Source: Talaromyces rugulosus (lineage: Eukaryota > Ascomycota > Eurotiomycetes > Eurotiales > Trichocomaceae). From it: a DNA stretch of 64,000 nt. Position numbers and translations under genes: made by a program. The stretch is taken from the NCBI RefSeq assembly GCF_013368755.1, contig NC_049566.1, forward strand, positions 3,782,001 through 3,846,000, in the 5' to 3' direction. This document shows positions 23,428-33,493 of this stretch, in pieces (within the stretch, counting starts at the first letter, position 1; every line of letters starts with the position of its first letter). The notes under the pieces were generated by a model, which searched no databases, was not told the DNA's origin, and was given only the letters and a program-made list of their open reading frames with translations.

Positions 23428-24834
23428 ATGGAGGACCCGGAAAAGGCCTTGTGCTCAGAGCGCACTCTCCACGAAAACGATTTGAACTCGCCTCACGACC
23501 TCATCGAAGCAATCCAGACCAGAGATGCCGACGGAAACGTGCTCACCAAACACCCAACATCCGGTAGTCTGGCCAAGGCAACACTCGCAAAGAGCCTCAC
23601 TCTGGTCCGGACCAGAGATTCTGGCCGCGACCCCGGGCCACCTCCCGATGGCGGTTTCACGGCTTGGTTGCAGGTTGGCCTAGCGCATTTGGTGATTTGC
23701 AACACGTGGGGATATATCAATGCCTTTGGTGTGTTCCAGACGTACTATACCGAGCAGCTACACCATTCGCAGTCCGATATCTCGTGGATCGGGAGCGTGC
23801 AAACTTTCCTCGTGTTTTTCATCGGAACTTTTTCTGGTCGTGCCACCGATGCCGGATACTTCAAGTTCATCTGGACCGTGGGAGCAGTCATAGAGGTTGT
23901 TAGCATCTTCCTGACCTCGCTCTGCACCAAATACTACCAAATATTCCTCGCCCAGGGCATCCTGCAGGGCATCGGCTGCGGACTCATGTTCTGCCCGACC
24001 CTCTCCCTCCTCCCAACATACTTTGACCGTCGGCGCGCTCTCGCCATGGGCACCGTGGCTGCCGGCTCGGCCGTGGGCGGACTGATATTTCCGGGTATCG
24101 TCAACTCGCTTCTCCCCAAGATCGGCTATGCATGGACGATGCGTGTGCTGGGGTTTTTCACGCTCGCCACTTTACTTCCCAGTGCGTTTTTTCTCCGACA
24201 AAGACTGCCTCCGCGCCAGAGCGGACCCATCTTAGAACTAGCCGCTTTCAAGGAAATCCCCTACACCTGTTTTGCAGTAGGCATGTTCCTCATCCTTTGG
24301 GGGTTGTACGTAGGCTTCTTTTACGTTAGCACGTTTGCGCGCAATGCCCTGCACGCCTCGCTCTCCACATCGACCGATATCATCATGGTCATGAGCGCCG
24401 TCGGCACCGCCGCACGCATCATCCCAGGCCTGATATCCGACCGCTGGACCGGTCCGCTCAACCTGCTCATACCGTTTTGCCTCGCAACCGCCATCACCGC
24501 ATACGGCTGGGCCGGCGTCGTGAATGTCCCCGGGCTAATCGGCTTCTCCATCATCTACGGCATCACCTCTGCGGGTGTTCAAGGGATTTTTCCCGTCGCG
24601 CTGAGCTCGCTGACAACCGACCTGAAAAAGATCGGCGTGCGCATGGGCATGGTGCTGACCATTGTCAGCTTTGCGGCCTTGACGGGGAGTCCCATAGCGG
24701 GCGCGCTCGTGCAGGCGGACAATGGCGGGTTTTTGTATATGCAGATGTTTATGGGGAGTTCGATTCTGCTGGGCACGGTTTTGGTGGGTTTGGCGAGGGT
24801 GAGTCGGTTTGGATTTGAGGTGGTCAAGGGGTGA
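23428..24834 (+). CDS. MFS transporter, monocarboxylate permease-like (MCT/Mch family)
   Basis: Intronless, 468 residues, starting at the first in-frame ATG. After a hydrophilic N-terminal tail of about 75 residues comes PPPDGGFTAWLQVGLAHLV, the PDGGxxAW signature that opens the fungal monocarboxylate-permease-like family, then about 12 hydrophobic segments with GRATD and FDRRRALAMGTVAAGSA loops. Members carry monocarboxylates or related small acids, or riboflavin in the yeast Mch5 case, at the plasma membrane; the substrate here is unknown. The C-terminus follows directly on the last segment. The neighbours do not form an obvious pathway with it. Confidence 0.9.
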   Translation: MEDPEKALCSERTLHENDLNSPHDLIEAIQTRDADGNVLTKHPTSGSLAKATLAKSLTLVRTRDSGRDPGPPPDGGFTAWLQVGLAHLVICNTWGYINAFGVFQTYYTEQLHHSQSDISWIGSVQTFLVFFIGTFSGRATDAGYFKFIWTVGAVIEVVSIFLTSLCTKYYQIFLAQGILQGIGCGLMFCPTLSLLPTYFDRRRALAMGTVAAGSAVGGLIFPGIVNSLLPKIGYAWTMRVLGFFTLATLLPSAFFLRQRLPPRQSGPILELAAFKEIPYTCFAVGMFLILWGLYVGFFYVSTFARNALHASLSTSTDIIMVMSAVGTAARIIPGLISDRWTGPLNLLIPFCLATAITAYGWAGVVNVPGLIGFSIIYGITSAGVQGIFPVALSSLTTDLKKIGVRMGMVLTIVSFAALTGSPIAGALVQADNGGFLYMQMFMGSSILLGTVLVGLARVSRFGFEVVKG

Positions 24835-25341
24835 TTTGTCGACTTGTGACGTTAGTAATAATGAGGGGTATGTTGGGTAAATAGAGATATAGATATATAG
24901 ATGCATATAGATGCATATTGGAACAATGGAATCTTCTTTTTAACAGTATATACTATAGTATGTAGTATATAGTAACTATAGCATATAGTATAGATATGAC
25001 CTGTCACAATCATCAACGCGCTGATTGGCCGCCCAGACCCACTGCCAAGTGGAGCCTCACGCGACGAGGGGCATCGAGGGGTTTGTTCCTTGGGAGTCAG
25101 TCAGAGACAATATCTGCCTGCTATCCAGCCCTATCTGCGCAAAAAGAGCCCGGTTTCTGTTGTATGTTTACGAAATCGAAGTGCTAAGATATCGACTAAC
25201 CCATGGAAGTAGTTAGTTCACTACCACTGCATATTTTTTTGCTGAATACTTCCACTACTCCGTTAAAAAGGTATGTCAATCGTCCATTTTCTCTCGCATA
25301 AATCAAAGCTCTTGCTAATAGCTGTCTGCCAGTCTGACAAT
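24835..25341. other. Intergenic region with AT-rich imperfect repeats
   Basis: About 500 bases. From about 24885 to 24998 there are imperfect repeats of ATAGATGCAT and TATAGTATGTAGTATATAG type, partly palindromic. The rest is the promoter of the next gene. Confidence 0.5.
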
Positions 25342-26274
25342 ATGGCGCCTCGAGGCCGTGGTGGAAAGTTTTCAAAACCTACCAGAGGAGGTACATCTTT
25401 TTGTTCCAAAACAAAAAAGGAAGAAGCAAAGCTGACTTGACTCTCCCAGGTGGAAAACACTTTAGTCGAGACGTGCAACCCGTCGACAAAGATGGCAATG
25501 CAGTAGGCATGTGGCGGGTATGTCGTCTTTTTATTCCTTGCCACCCCTCAAAAAAAAGAAGAGATACTGATGCGAAACTGCTTACAGGACCCCGACGACG
25601 TCCCCTCCGACGAAGACTCCGACGACTCTGATGAAGACTCCTCCGAAGAATCCTCCTCCGACAACAACAACCAAGCCGGCCCATCGAGCAGCGGCGCCGC
25701 TGCCGAAGAACTCACGCGCGAGCAACGCAAAGCAGCCGCCAAAGCACGCAAGGAAGCAGCGATCAGAAAACGCAACCAAACAGCCGCGCAGCCAGGCGAC
25801 ATGCCATCATCAGACGATGATGACGAAGACGACGACGACGAAGAAGAAGGCGAAGAGGGTCTGCCTGCTAACCCGAACCACACGTCCAAATCGCGCTCGC
25901 AAGCCGCTGCTGCTACCATACCCAGACCTGCAGACGAAGCGGCCAACGGAGGGGGAGCAGCAGCAGCAAGTAAAAAAAGCGGCTCAGAACAGCTAACCCG
26001 CCGTGAGCGCGAGGCCCTCGAGGCCCAGCAGGCGCGCGAGCGGTATATGAAACTGCACATGGAAGGCAAAACCGACGAGGCGCGCGCCGATCTCGAGCGG
26101 TTGCGGCTGGTGCGCGAGCGTCGTGAGGCGGAAAAGGCGCGGCGCGATGCGGAGCGTGAAGAGAAAGACGCCCAGAGCAAGGAGCGGCAGCAGCAGTATG
26201 AAGAGCGCGAGAAGAAGGCGCGTGAGGCGGCGTTGGGGAAGTCTGCTAAAGCTAAGAAGGGGGCTAAGAAGTGA
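25342..26274 (+). CDS. PDAP1/HASPP28-family phosphoprotein
   Basis: Three exons: 25342-25390, 25450-25517 and 25588-26274; 267 residues. The N-terminus MAPRGRGGKFSKPTRGG is Arg/Gly-rich. The middle is strongly acidic with runs of Asp, Glu and Ser that look like casein kinase 2 sites. The C-terminal third, from LTRREREALEAQQARERYMK through LHMEGKTDEARADLERLRLV, matches the conserved block of the 28-kDa heat- and acid-stable phosphoprotein family (PDGFA-associated protein 1). The biochemical role is poorly defined; the animal member has been linked to mRNA and growth-factor functions. The protein ends in a Lys/Ala-rich tail. It is convergent with the UNC-50 gene, about 250 bases between stop codons. 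Confidence 0.9.
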
Positions 26275-26525
26275 TCTTTTTTTTCCCCATCTTCATTTCA
26301 TCGAGGTCCATATCAAGAAAGAACATAGGGGCTATGAATGTGAAACGTTCATATTTTATACCTGTACAAGTCCGTGTAACGACCAACAGAAAACAATCAT
26401 CAACCTATACCAACGCCGGTTGCCGAATAGTACATGCATGCAGAAACAAAATCCCAAACTAGATAAGGAAAATAATGCGACTGAAATACCTCAACTGCTT
26501 ATACGCCCAACAAGAAATGTACTTA

Positions 26526-27622
26526 TTAAACCCCCCAAAACAGTCCCTCGACGCCATGGCCATGAGTCACCACGTTCCAGCCTGCAATCAGACTGACCAG
26601 CCACAAAACAGACAGCACGAGAATGGGTAGCAGGAGCAGTTCAGTGTTGTGCAAAAATGGCAGCGCGTTGTATCCGAGGAAACTGATATATGTATAGTAG
26701 AGCAATGCAGACAGATAAAGCGTGTTGCCCAAAAAGGTCGTGAAGAAGTTGGGCGGATTCCGCGTCAGCAGCGGGAGTAGAAGAAATTGCACCACGTAGA
26801 GGTGCAGATATAGCGGGAAGAAGGCACGATTGGATACCTTGAGAGAGTCAAGTTAGTAAAAAGCTCTGAGAAAGTCCGAGGGAAACCAACATCAAAGCAG
26901 TATCCAAACTCAACCTGCTCTTTTTCGCCCGGCTGCACAAACAATCCCTGTGCTGCGCCGCGTCTCCGTGTTCGCGACCCGCGAAACCCAGTCAGGTTCG
27001 CTGCTGGTCCATTAGGCCCAAAGATGCGGCCGATGAGGAAATACGCTATCGTGGAGATGAGCAGCGAAGTCCCGATGAAATGTACAAAGATGAACATGAA
27101 CGATATGCGAATGATCGAGCCGAATCTGGGCGAGTAGGCCAGGCCCCAGGCCAATGCGGTCAATAGCAGGAAAAACGAAAGCAGGTATGTGAACGAGGGG
27201 TCCGGTCTGTGCCATGTGTTTTTCGTTTCTGCTTCGGTCAGCTTGAACATACGTATACTCGGGAGGGTTGCTAGGGCTAGGACGTACGTTTCTGTCCGTT
27301 CTGGTTAGCATAAGAGTGACAAGAGACAGATGATGAACATACATGATAGTACATTGATTTGAAAACCTTCTTTGGCGCAATCAGCAGCGAAGTCATCTCC
27401 CAGATTGCCATTTCAAAGTCCATTTGCGGAAATTTGAACAATCTATTTGGCGCCGGTCAGCATGCCCGCAACACCCATCATCAACCCGAGACTGACGCAC
27501 CTCTTGAAGAACCTCGGCATCCTGAGGCTGGATCCGCCTCGACCAGCCGACCCAGCACCAGAGCTGGCGCCGAAACTGGTCGGAATGCTGTGCTGTCGGG
27601 GGACGGAGATGTGTGGATTCAT
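26526..27622 (-). CDS. UNC-50/Gmh1 family Golgi membrane protein
   Basis: Five exons on the minus strand: 27501-27622, 27343-27442, 27288-27300 (13 nt), 26891-27228 and 26526-26837. They sum to 885 bases, exactly 294 codons plus stop. The N-terminus is Ser/Gly-rich, then RMPRFFKRLFKFPQMDFEMA and IAPKKVFKSMYYH match the conserved start of UNC-50. After the microexon comes KQTKNTWHRPDPSFTYLL, then five or six membrane segments with EFGYCFDV and SFLGYNALPFLHNTELLLLP, both family hallmarks. Yeast Gmh1 is a Golgi protein linked to the Arf exchange factors Gea1 and Gea2; animal UNC-50 helps receptor traffic. The donor of the last intron is GTTGGT with a good ACTAAC branch site. Without the microexon the frame breaks. 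Confidence 0.9.
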
Positions 27623-28389
27623 TGCGAAGGTTGGCGTGTACGGATGTACTGTATGGGTTATCGTGGCCAGTCGTGGAGTATGCAGTGTGTAGACTGGTGT
27701 ATGTAGTTTCCGGTCCTTGAATAATAAAGTAGATCGTGAGCGACGCCAGCCGCACCGTTGGCAGAAAGTGAATTCGAGGTCCAGGACAACAAGCTGTGGA
27801 CACGACAGATGACGATGCTGGCTTTCTGCTAGGCCCGATGCGGTTAGCGTCTTGGCTCACCTCTACATATCGAACGAGCGTTTGTTTGTATTTGATGCTT
27901 AATTTGACTTCAAATACATAATTAAATATATTCTAGTACTTTGAGTTATGCTGTACTAGCACTCGTGGTAACTATATCAACACATGGATTTCTACTCATC
28001 ACTCGAAACACTACACCCGCAAGATTCATCTATGTTGTATTAATGGCTGTTGAATGGAAAGCTTCAAATGTTTGGAGTAATACTGGACAACATATATTCC
28101 AACTAAATATCAACTTTGGTTTGTAGCCCTACTTGCAAAGTTCCAGTCATCGCTTCACTTCGTTCCGTGATGATATATTCGATTGTTGTTATAACCTCAC
28201 GTGCAAATTTCATATATTCTGCATATCTTTTAGAATAAATACTAACACTATTAAGCGAACAAAGTCTTAGATCAATTCTTCTCTGATTTCTCCTCGTCCG
28301 AATCCCGATCGTTATCCTTTCCAGCAACCTGTTCCTTTGGCGCAATCACAAGCCACCGGATTTTTTTGGTCTCCTTTTCCTTCTTCTTC
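27623..28389. other. Intergenic region, UNC-50 promoter and 3' flank of the orphan gene
   Basis: About 770 bases. Open frames on both strands at 27393-27860 overlap the UNC-50 first exon and look like shadows. The part from 27890 to 28270 is AT-rich. No further gene seen; the open frame 28272-28505 on the minus strand is Lys/Glu-rich and could be a read-through tail of the next gene only if a splice is missed. Confidence 0.45.
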
Positions 28390-29502
28390 TCATTCCTCTC
28401 CTCCCTCCGAGAGCTCCCCCCGACCTGCTCTCCTGCCTGCTCTCCGCTGCTCCTTGGCATTCTTTTCATCCTGCTTATGTTCAGCCTTTTGAGCTTCATG
28501 TGCACCCCACTTCTTCATCCACCCCTCAGGCTTAGTCGGAGCCTCTACATTATCGAATGATATGGTCATAACTCGGTTACCCAGCGATTGCATGCGCTGC
28601 AAAGTAGGGTTGTTATTTCCCTGTATCATAGGAGCGCTCATCTGCGTATACTCAAAGGCCTGCTTGTACCGAGAAAAGACATTGTCTTGACCACTCAAGC
28701 CAACATACTCGAGCATCTTCTCCGTCTTACAGACCTGGACATGCAAGCCCTTTGGATTGAAGAGCTTTTCGTTTGCCTTTGCCAGGTACTTCTTTGTGCG
28801 CACTTTGGTGATAACTGCCGAGCCAATGCTAGCAGTCACGTTGACACCCACACCGACTATCTGGGCGATCATGGACGGGGCCATGCCGGCAATGTTGCCT
28901 GCTTGGTTGGCGACTTGGAGGGCTGGGTTCGCCATCCACGCTTCGTTGAATTTGTCGAGAAAGACAATCCATTCGTTGGGGGTGATTCCGTAATTTTGCT
29001 CCATCTCTGGTACGCGCACGCGCACGAATGGGCTCATGTTTTCATCGCTGAATCTCTGGTGACCAACCTCTGGGATGGCGTATATATAGTCAGTTGTTTT
29101 TGGTCCTAATGCCTGGCTAGTTTCTGTACTCACGAGGAACAACGCAGGGCCGGGGTCCGCTTGACTGGTAATCTGCGAGCTGAGGGAGCGGTTCTGGGGC
29201 GTAGATGTCTTGCTGTCCGCTATATGCACTATAATGATCGTACTGCGGCTGGGGTGAGCTATATTGTTGCTGGTACTGCTGATACTGCTGTTGCTGGGGG
29301 GCATATTGTTGCTGGGGGTACTGCTGTTGCGGTGGACCATGTCCCCCTCCATACCCTTGAGGTCCATATCCCTGAGATCCATGTCCCTGAGGACCGTATT
29401 GCTGTTGTTGATATGGGTCGTACTGCGGCGTGCACCTAATCGCCCACTGTAGCCGCCCCCAGCTGGCCCGTTTTGTCGGGCCTCTCTCCTGGCTCTAAGC
29501 AT
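28390..29502 (-). CDS. Hypothetical protein with Gln/Tyr/Gly-rich N-terminus; gene model uncertain
   Basis: An ATG at 29502 opens a 370-codon frame to 28390. Its C-terminal two thirds look real: SPFVRVRVPEMEQNYGITPN, a Gly/Ala/Val-rich hydrophobic stretch near MAPSMIAQIVGVGVNVTASI, and a Lys/Arg-rich end. I do not recognise the family. The middle (about 29134-29430) is more protein-like in another frame, reading QYDPYQQQQYGPQG and many Gln/Tyr/Gly repeats. That frame ends at a perfect GTGAGT donor at 29133, with CTGAC branch and CCAG acceptor at 29070; this 64-base intron returns to the C-terminal frame. The true protein is therefore likely the Gln-rich version, but its link to the ATG needs one more splice or a one-base correction near 29430. 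Confidence 0.6.
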   Translation of the reverse strand: MLRARREARQNGPAGGGYSGRLGARRSTTHINNSNTVLRDMDLRDMDLKGMEGDMVHRNSSTPSNNMPPSNSSISSTSNNIAHPSRSTIIIVHIADSKTSTPQNRSLSSQITSQADPGPALFLVSTETSQALGPKTTDYIYAIPEVGHQRFSDENMSPFVRVRVPEMEQNYGITPNEWIVFLDKFNEAWMANPALQVANQAGNIAGMAPSMIAQIVGVGVNVTASIGSAVITKVRTKKYLAKANEKLFNPKGLHVQVCKTEKMLEYVGLSGQDNVFSRYKQAFEYTQMSAPMIQGNNNPTLQRMQSLGNRVMTISFDNVEAPTKPEGWMKKWGAHEAQKAEHKQDEKNAKEQRRAGRRAGRGELSEGGEE

Positions 29503-30298
29503 CGCTTTGGAGGAAAATATTGGAATAGAGGTCTAGCTAATGTTCAAAAGCAATTTAAACCTACCTTTTTATCCTTCTCTACGGCCCCTTTTATATTACG
29601 CCTCTTCCACACATAGGAATTTGCGTGACAGATCTCTCTCGCAAAAAGTTGCGCGCGCGGTCACCAACAATCTGCAAAGTACTATTTTATCGCTAATCAA
29701 TGACTTTTTGTCTACAACGTCGACAGATGTAAAGTGGAATTAAGTTAATCACTAGGGTATGATCTACAACTAACTAAATAATATAGTACTTGACAACTGG
29801 GTGACCACTCAACTCCTATATCATCTGTAATTGTTAATAACAGAACATACTATATTTCATAGATAAAATGAGTACAAAGCGGTGTCCCGCCGCTGGCGTT
29901 ACCTGCAATATGGGTGTCATTCACTAATTAGATACCTAGTATGCTAGAGTGAGATTCATCAAGTCACCAAAAATGAAAGTTCTGTACTTGGTTCGGGGTT
30001 GTAGGTCCTAAATAACTTGATACACATTTGGAGCTCTAGTACCCCGCATTGAGCAGTGAACCTAATGTTATGCTGCCATCTTATATCAAGAATACTGTCT
30101 ATGTAATACTCTTTAGTTCCAGAGTCTATATCAAAATAAAGGGGGGGAGTGAGTCTTGTGTTAGTGGCAGGTGAGACGAGACGATTAGTAATCCAACCCA
30201 TCACATTCCCAGCCCTGGTCAGTAATAATATTGATTCTTTGACGATTCCTCCTAAAGACATTCAAAAAAAAAAAATCCATATAAAAACCTTACTGACC
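29503..30298. other. Intergenic region between divergent genes
   Basis: About 800 bases, AT-rich. A TAATATAAAAG box on the minus strand near 29595 could be the TATA element of the orphan gene. No gene seen. Confidence 0.5.
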
Positions 30299-31500
30299 AT
30301 GCCACCTGCCGCCGGCTCGTCTCCCAAAAAGAGACAGATCCCCGGCACCTCTGTGTTGCAATGGCAATCGCCCGAGATTCATACTTCTCGCCGCCGTCCC
30401 ATGACAGCATGCAAAACCTGTCGTCTTGCAAAGGCCAAGTGCAATGGACAGCAGAGCTGCGAGCGATGCAGGACCCGCGGCATTCGGTGCACATATTCCC
30501 GCGCCTCATCAGGTGCTGCCCGCAACAGAAATTCAAAAAGCAAAAGCCCTGCATCTCAGACACCAACCGGAGAATCTCCGTCAAATGGCCAGGGAATAGT
30601 AGTAACTGGTGCTACGTCAGATCCAATGTCGGTCGATGTGCCCGGTGATGTATTTCCCATGTCTGACCATGCTGGAAGCACTGGTCAGTCTACAACTACT
30701 AATCCAATGGACCACTGGCGCGAAGAGACCTTTCAACAGGCGCTGGAGGAGTTTAATTGGGTATTTCCAGAGCCAGACTTTAGCCTCAACGTAAGTTACT
30801 ACTACAGATACATAGAACTTTTGTAATAACAAAGAATTAGCTGTCTGATGACCCGGACCGAAATGGCCTCGAGTTATTTCCTCCTGTCCGGCCAGAAAAC
30901 AGTGATCTCCCAGAACCACCGCCTGAAACTGCAGGCTCATCATCTCAAACCCAAACTCAGCTCACCTTACACAACTGTCAGTGCCGAACAAACATGATGC
31001 TCCAAGTCCCCAAACTCGAAATTGCCATCCAAGAAAAGCAACTCGACACCATGTTCAAAGTTACCGGGGACGTCATCAGAAGCTGTCAAGAGTCGACAAA
31101 CTGCGGATGCCATGTAAACCCCGTGGATCTAGTCTGCATAATGGCTGTCTTTGAGCAGACGGCAGCCTGTTTTGACTACATTGCAAAATCCGGGTTTGGC
31201 GGAACTGTCAAGGTGGGTATTGGCGCCTATTGCATCTCACTCACCGACGATGCCTCTTTGAAACGCATGTTGGTCTTGGACCTTATCAAGCAAGCCAACG
31301 TGCTGTTGGACTCGGTGTGTGCTCTTGCAGAGGACATGTTCATGTCGCGGAGCAATAGTGGTGTCAAGGTGATGAACCGTTCTCCTGCCTGCTTGAACCA
31401 GCTCAATCGAAACTATGTACGAGAAGCAGCGGCTAGTTTTAAAAAGCTCTTTTGCCTGATGACGGGAGTTTTTGACGGGAAAGATTGTGATTCGTCTTGA
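30299..31500 (+). CDS. Zn2Cys6 transcription factor of small, AflR-like layout
   Basis: Two exons, 30299-30790 and 30841-31500, with a 50-base phase-0 intron; 383 residues. The zinc cluster near residues 38-65 is C-X2-C-X6-C-X5-C-X2-C-X6-C within ACKTCRLAKAKCNGQQSC. A Ser/Asn/Thr-rich linker follows. The C-terminal domain has regularly placed Cys residues and helices (CRTNMMLQVPKLEIAI, CGCHVNPVDLVCIMAVFEQT, LKRMLVLDLIKQANVLLDSV), the layout of regulators found in secondary-metabolite clusters such as AflR. It lacks the large fungal-specific domain. Its 3' end faces the 3' end of an MFS exporter 124 bases away, and no biosynthetic enzyme is in the window, so a role in controlling export or resistance is an inference. 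Confidence 0.85.
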
Positions 31501-31624
31501 TTACACACGCGTTTGTTCATTTCCGGCAATATCAGTTGCGGGAACTTGTTGCATAAATTATTCACTCTAGATCTAAACTTCTATTGCACAGCGAGAGCCA
31601 CACCACCAGGACACTGCCTACATC

Positions 31625-33493
31625 TCAATCGAACTCAACCGAAAACTTCTCCCGCCATTCTTCTCCATACTTGCGAAACAGAAGAGACATTGCACCCAGT
31701 CCCAGCGATATAAAAGCCAGAAGTGAATTCCCCCAGCCATATCCCAGCTTATCATACAACGGAATACCGACCAGGGGCAGGAGAGCCGCAGATATACTTC
31801 GCAATATGTTACCGGCAGCGATTGCACTAGCAGCATACTTTGTGTATGCGTCGATCATGTACACATTGAAAGGAATCTTCAAAGAACAACAGAAAGTTAG
31901 CCAATAAAGTGAACTTTGAGATATAGAGTGGTAATTTGACTCACAAAAGTGAACATGACTCCAAACCCGACCAAGCCTGTTGCAACAATTGGAACAGCAC
32001 TGTTGACGTGTTTTTCAGCCGTCCAGCCGTAGATAAAAAACCCAATGGGAATTGCAATCGCCCCATAGATCAACGAATCTAGGCGGTATCTTTTTTTTTT
32101 TGTGGTTAGTAGCCATTCAAATGTTGTGGACAACGACTTACTCTGGCTTTGCCACGCCATGCTTCTTACTCAAACGCGCGTGTGTTCTATCGTTGGTAAA
32201 ACCGGCAATACTCAACGAGACCAAAAACCCAATTGCCAGCCCCAAATACACTAGACCAAGTTTCCCCTCACCATAGTGATACTGGCCCTGAAAAACGACG
32301 GAAAAGGTGGAGAAGAGAAGGTACGTGAATCCATACACGACCGCGTTGTATATGGCCAGACCTGTAACCACGGGACAGAACAGGAACATCTTGACAGGAC
32401 GACTGATGGCTCGTTTGAGCACAGCGCTGGCTGGGAGTTGACGCTGGCCTTTGGCATACAGATCCGGATTGCCCGTGGTTTTTCGGAGCTTTTTGGCTTT
32501 GCGTTCGAGTATGACGGGGGCATATGTCTCTGGGTATGTGGTGGCGCAAAGTATTCCCATGGTTCCGTTCTGTATCAATTAGAATCAACACACAAAGACG
32601 TCTCCCTAGAACATCAGGAAGACTCACCACAATCAACAATAGCCAAAACACCCATCGCCATCCTGCCGCCGCAGCCAAATAACTCCCAGCAACAGGGCCA
32701 ACCGCCGGACCTAGCAAGAAGCCTACTGTATACATAGACATGGCCAACCCTCGTCGATGAACAGGCACAAGATCGGAAATCGTTCCACCGGCATTGTTGA
32801 GAGAGCATGACGCCGAACAACCCTGCAGAAACCGTAGCACGACTAGTCCACTCAATGACGGCGTGAGGGCACATCCAATCGAGAATGCGCTGAAGCCTAT
32901 ATTCGCGCAGTTGTAGATGATGCGGCGGCCGACGACTTCGGACATGGGTCCCATGATGATAGGGCCTACACCGGTGCCCAGCAGCTAGAGAAATGACTTA
33001 TTAACTAGGCCTCTCCTCAATTTTTTGTTCATTCAACCAACCTCGATTGTAACAACCAGTGTCCCAATTTCTTCGTTACTCGAATTGAACTCCTTCAAGA
33101 TCCGAGGAACGGCCGGGGCAATTGCCGAAGAGGCGATAGATCTAGGACCCTAGCTTTAGCTATCGGGACATCGTGAAATTAGACACTGTACCACTAACTC
33201 ACGTTGAGAAAACCACACATGTAATTACCCCGACGAGCATGGCCCGTCTCCAAGCATGCCAATTGCGTGGGTTGTGTGGATCGTCTGGCCCGTCCCAGTC
33301 GACTTCATTCGGATCTGATGGATTCTCATCGGGCATGGCAGGCGAAGGCGTGGTTTGTTCGAGATCGTGTGTTTTCTCGCTGTTACTGGTGGTATGTCCA
33401 TATAGCTATAGCTCGTTAGCGGCATATCTCAAAGATGTCAGCGAGACATACCTGTTGTTGGCCACTTTCTTCGTCTCTCTTCTCCCCTGCCAT
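31625..33493 (-). CDS. MFS transporter, DHA1 (polyamine/drug:H+ antiporter) type
   Basis: Seven exons on the minus strand: 33452-33493, 33203-33405, 33042-33141, 32628-32984, 32142-32569, 31945-32089 and 31625-31876; 1527 bases, 508 residues. The N-terminal tail ends in DPHNPRNWHAWRRA, the NPxNW signature before the first membrane segment in TPO/DHA1 transporters. Motif A is seen as GPMSEVVGRRIIYN and motif C as GFLLGPAVGPVAGSYL; about 12 segments are present, with the usual central loop (ERKAKKLRKTTGNPDLYAKG). The exon 3 acceptor is taken at 33142, not at the nearer AG signals upstream, because only this keeps the frame and gives FSTSIASSAIAPAVP. Likely exports a toxic or secondary compound at the plasma membrane. 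Substrate unknown. It pairs tail to tail with the zinc-cluster regulator. Confidence 0.9.

Noticed and set aside
25548..26180. 210-codon minus-strand Ser-rich open frame
   Set aside because: Antisense to the acidic region of the PDAP1-like gene; Asp/Glu codons read as Ser/Leu on the other strand.
29422..29446. 13-base or 25-base GT...AG removals joining the ATG frame to the Gln-rich frame
   Set aside because: Far too short for a spliceosomal intron, and the resulting phase does not give the Gln-rich frame.
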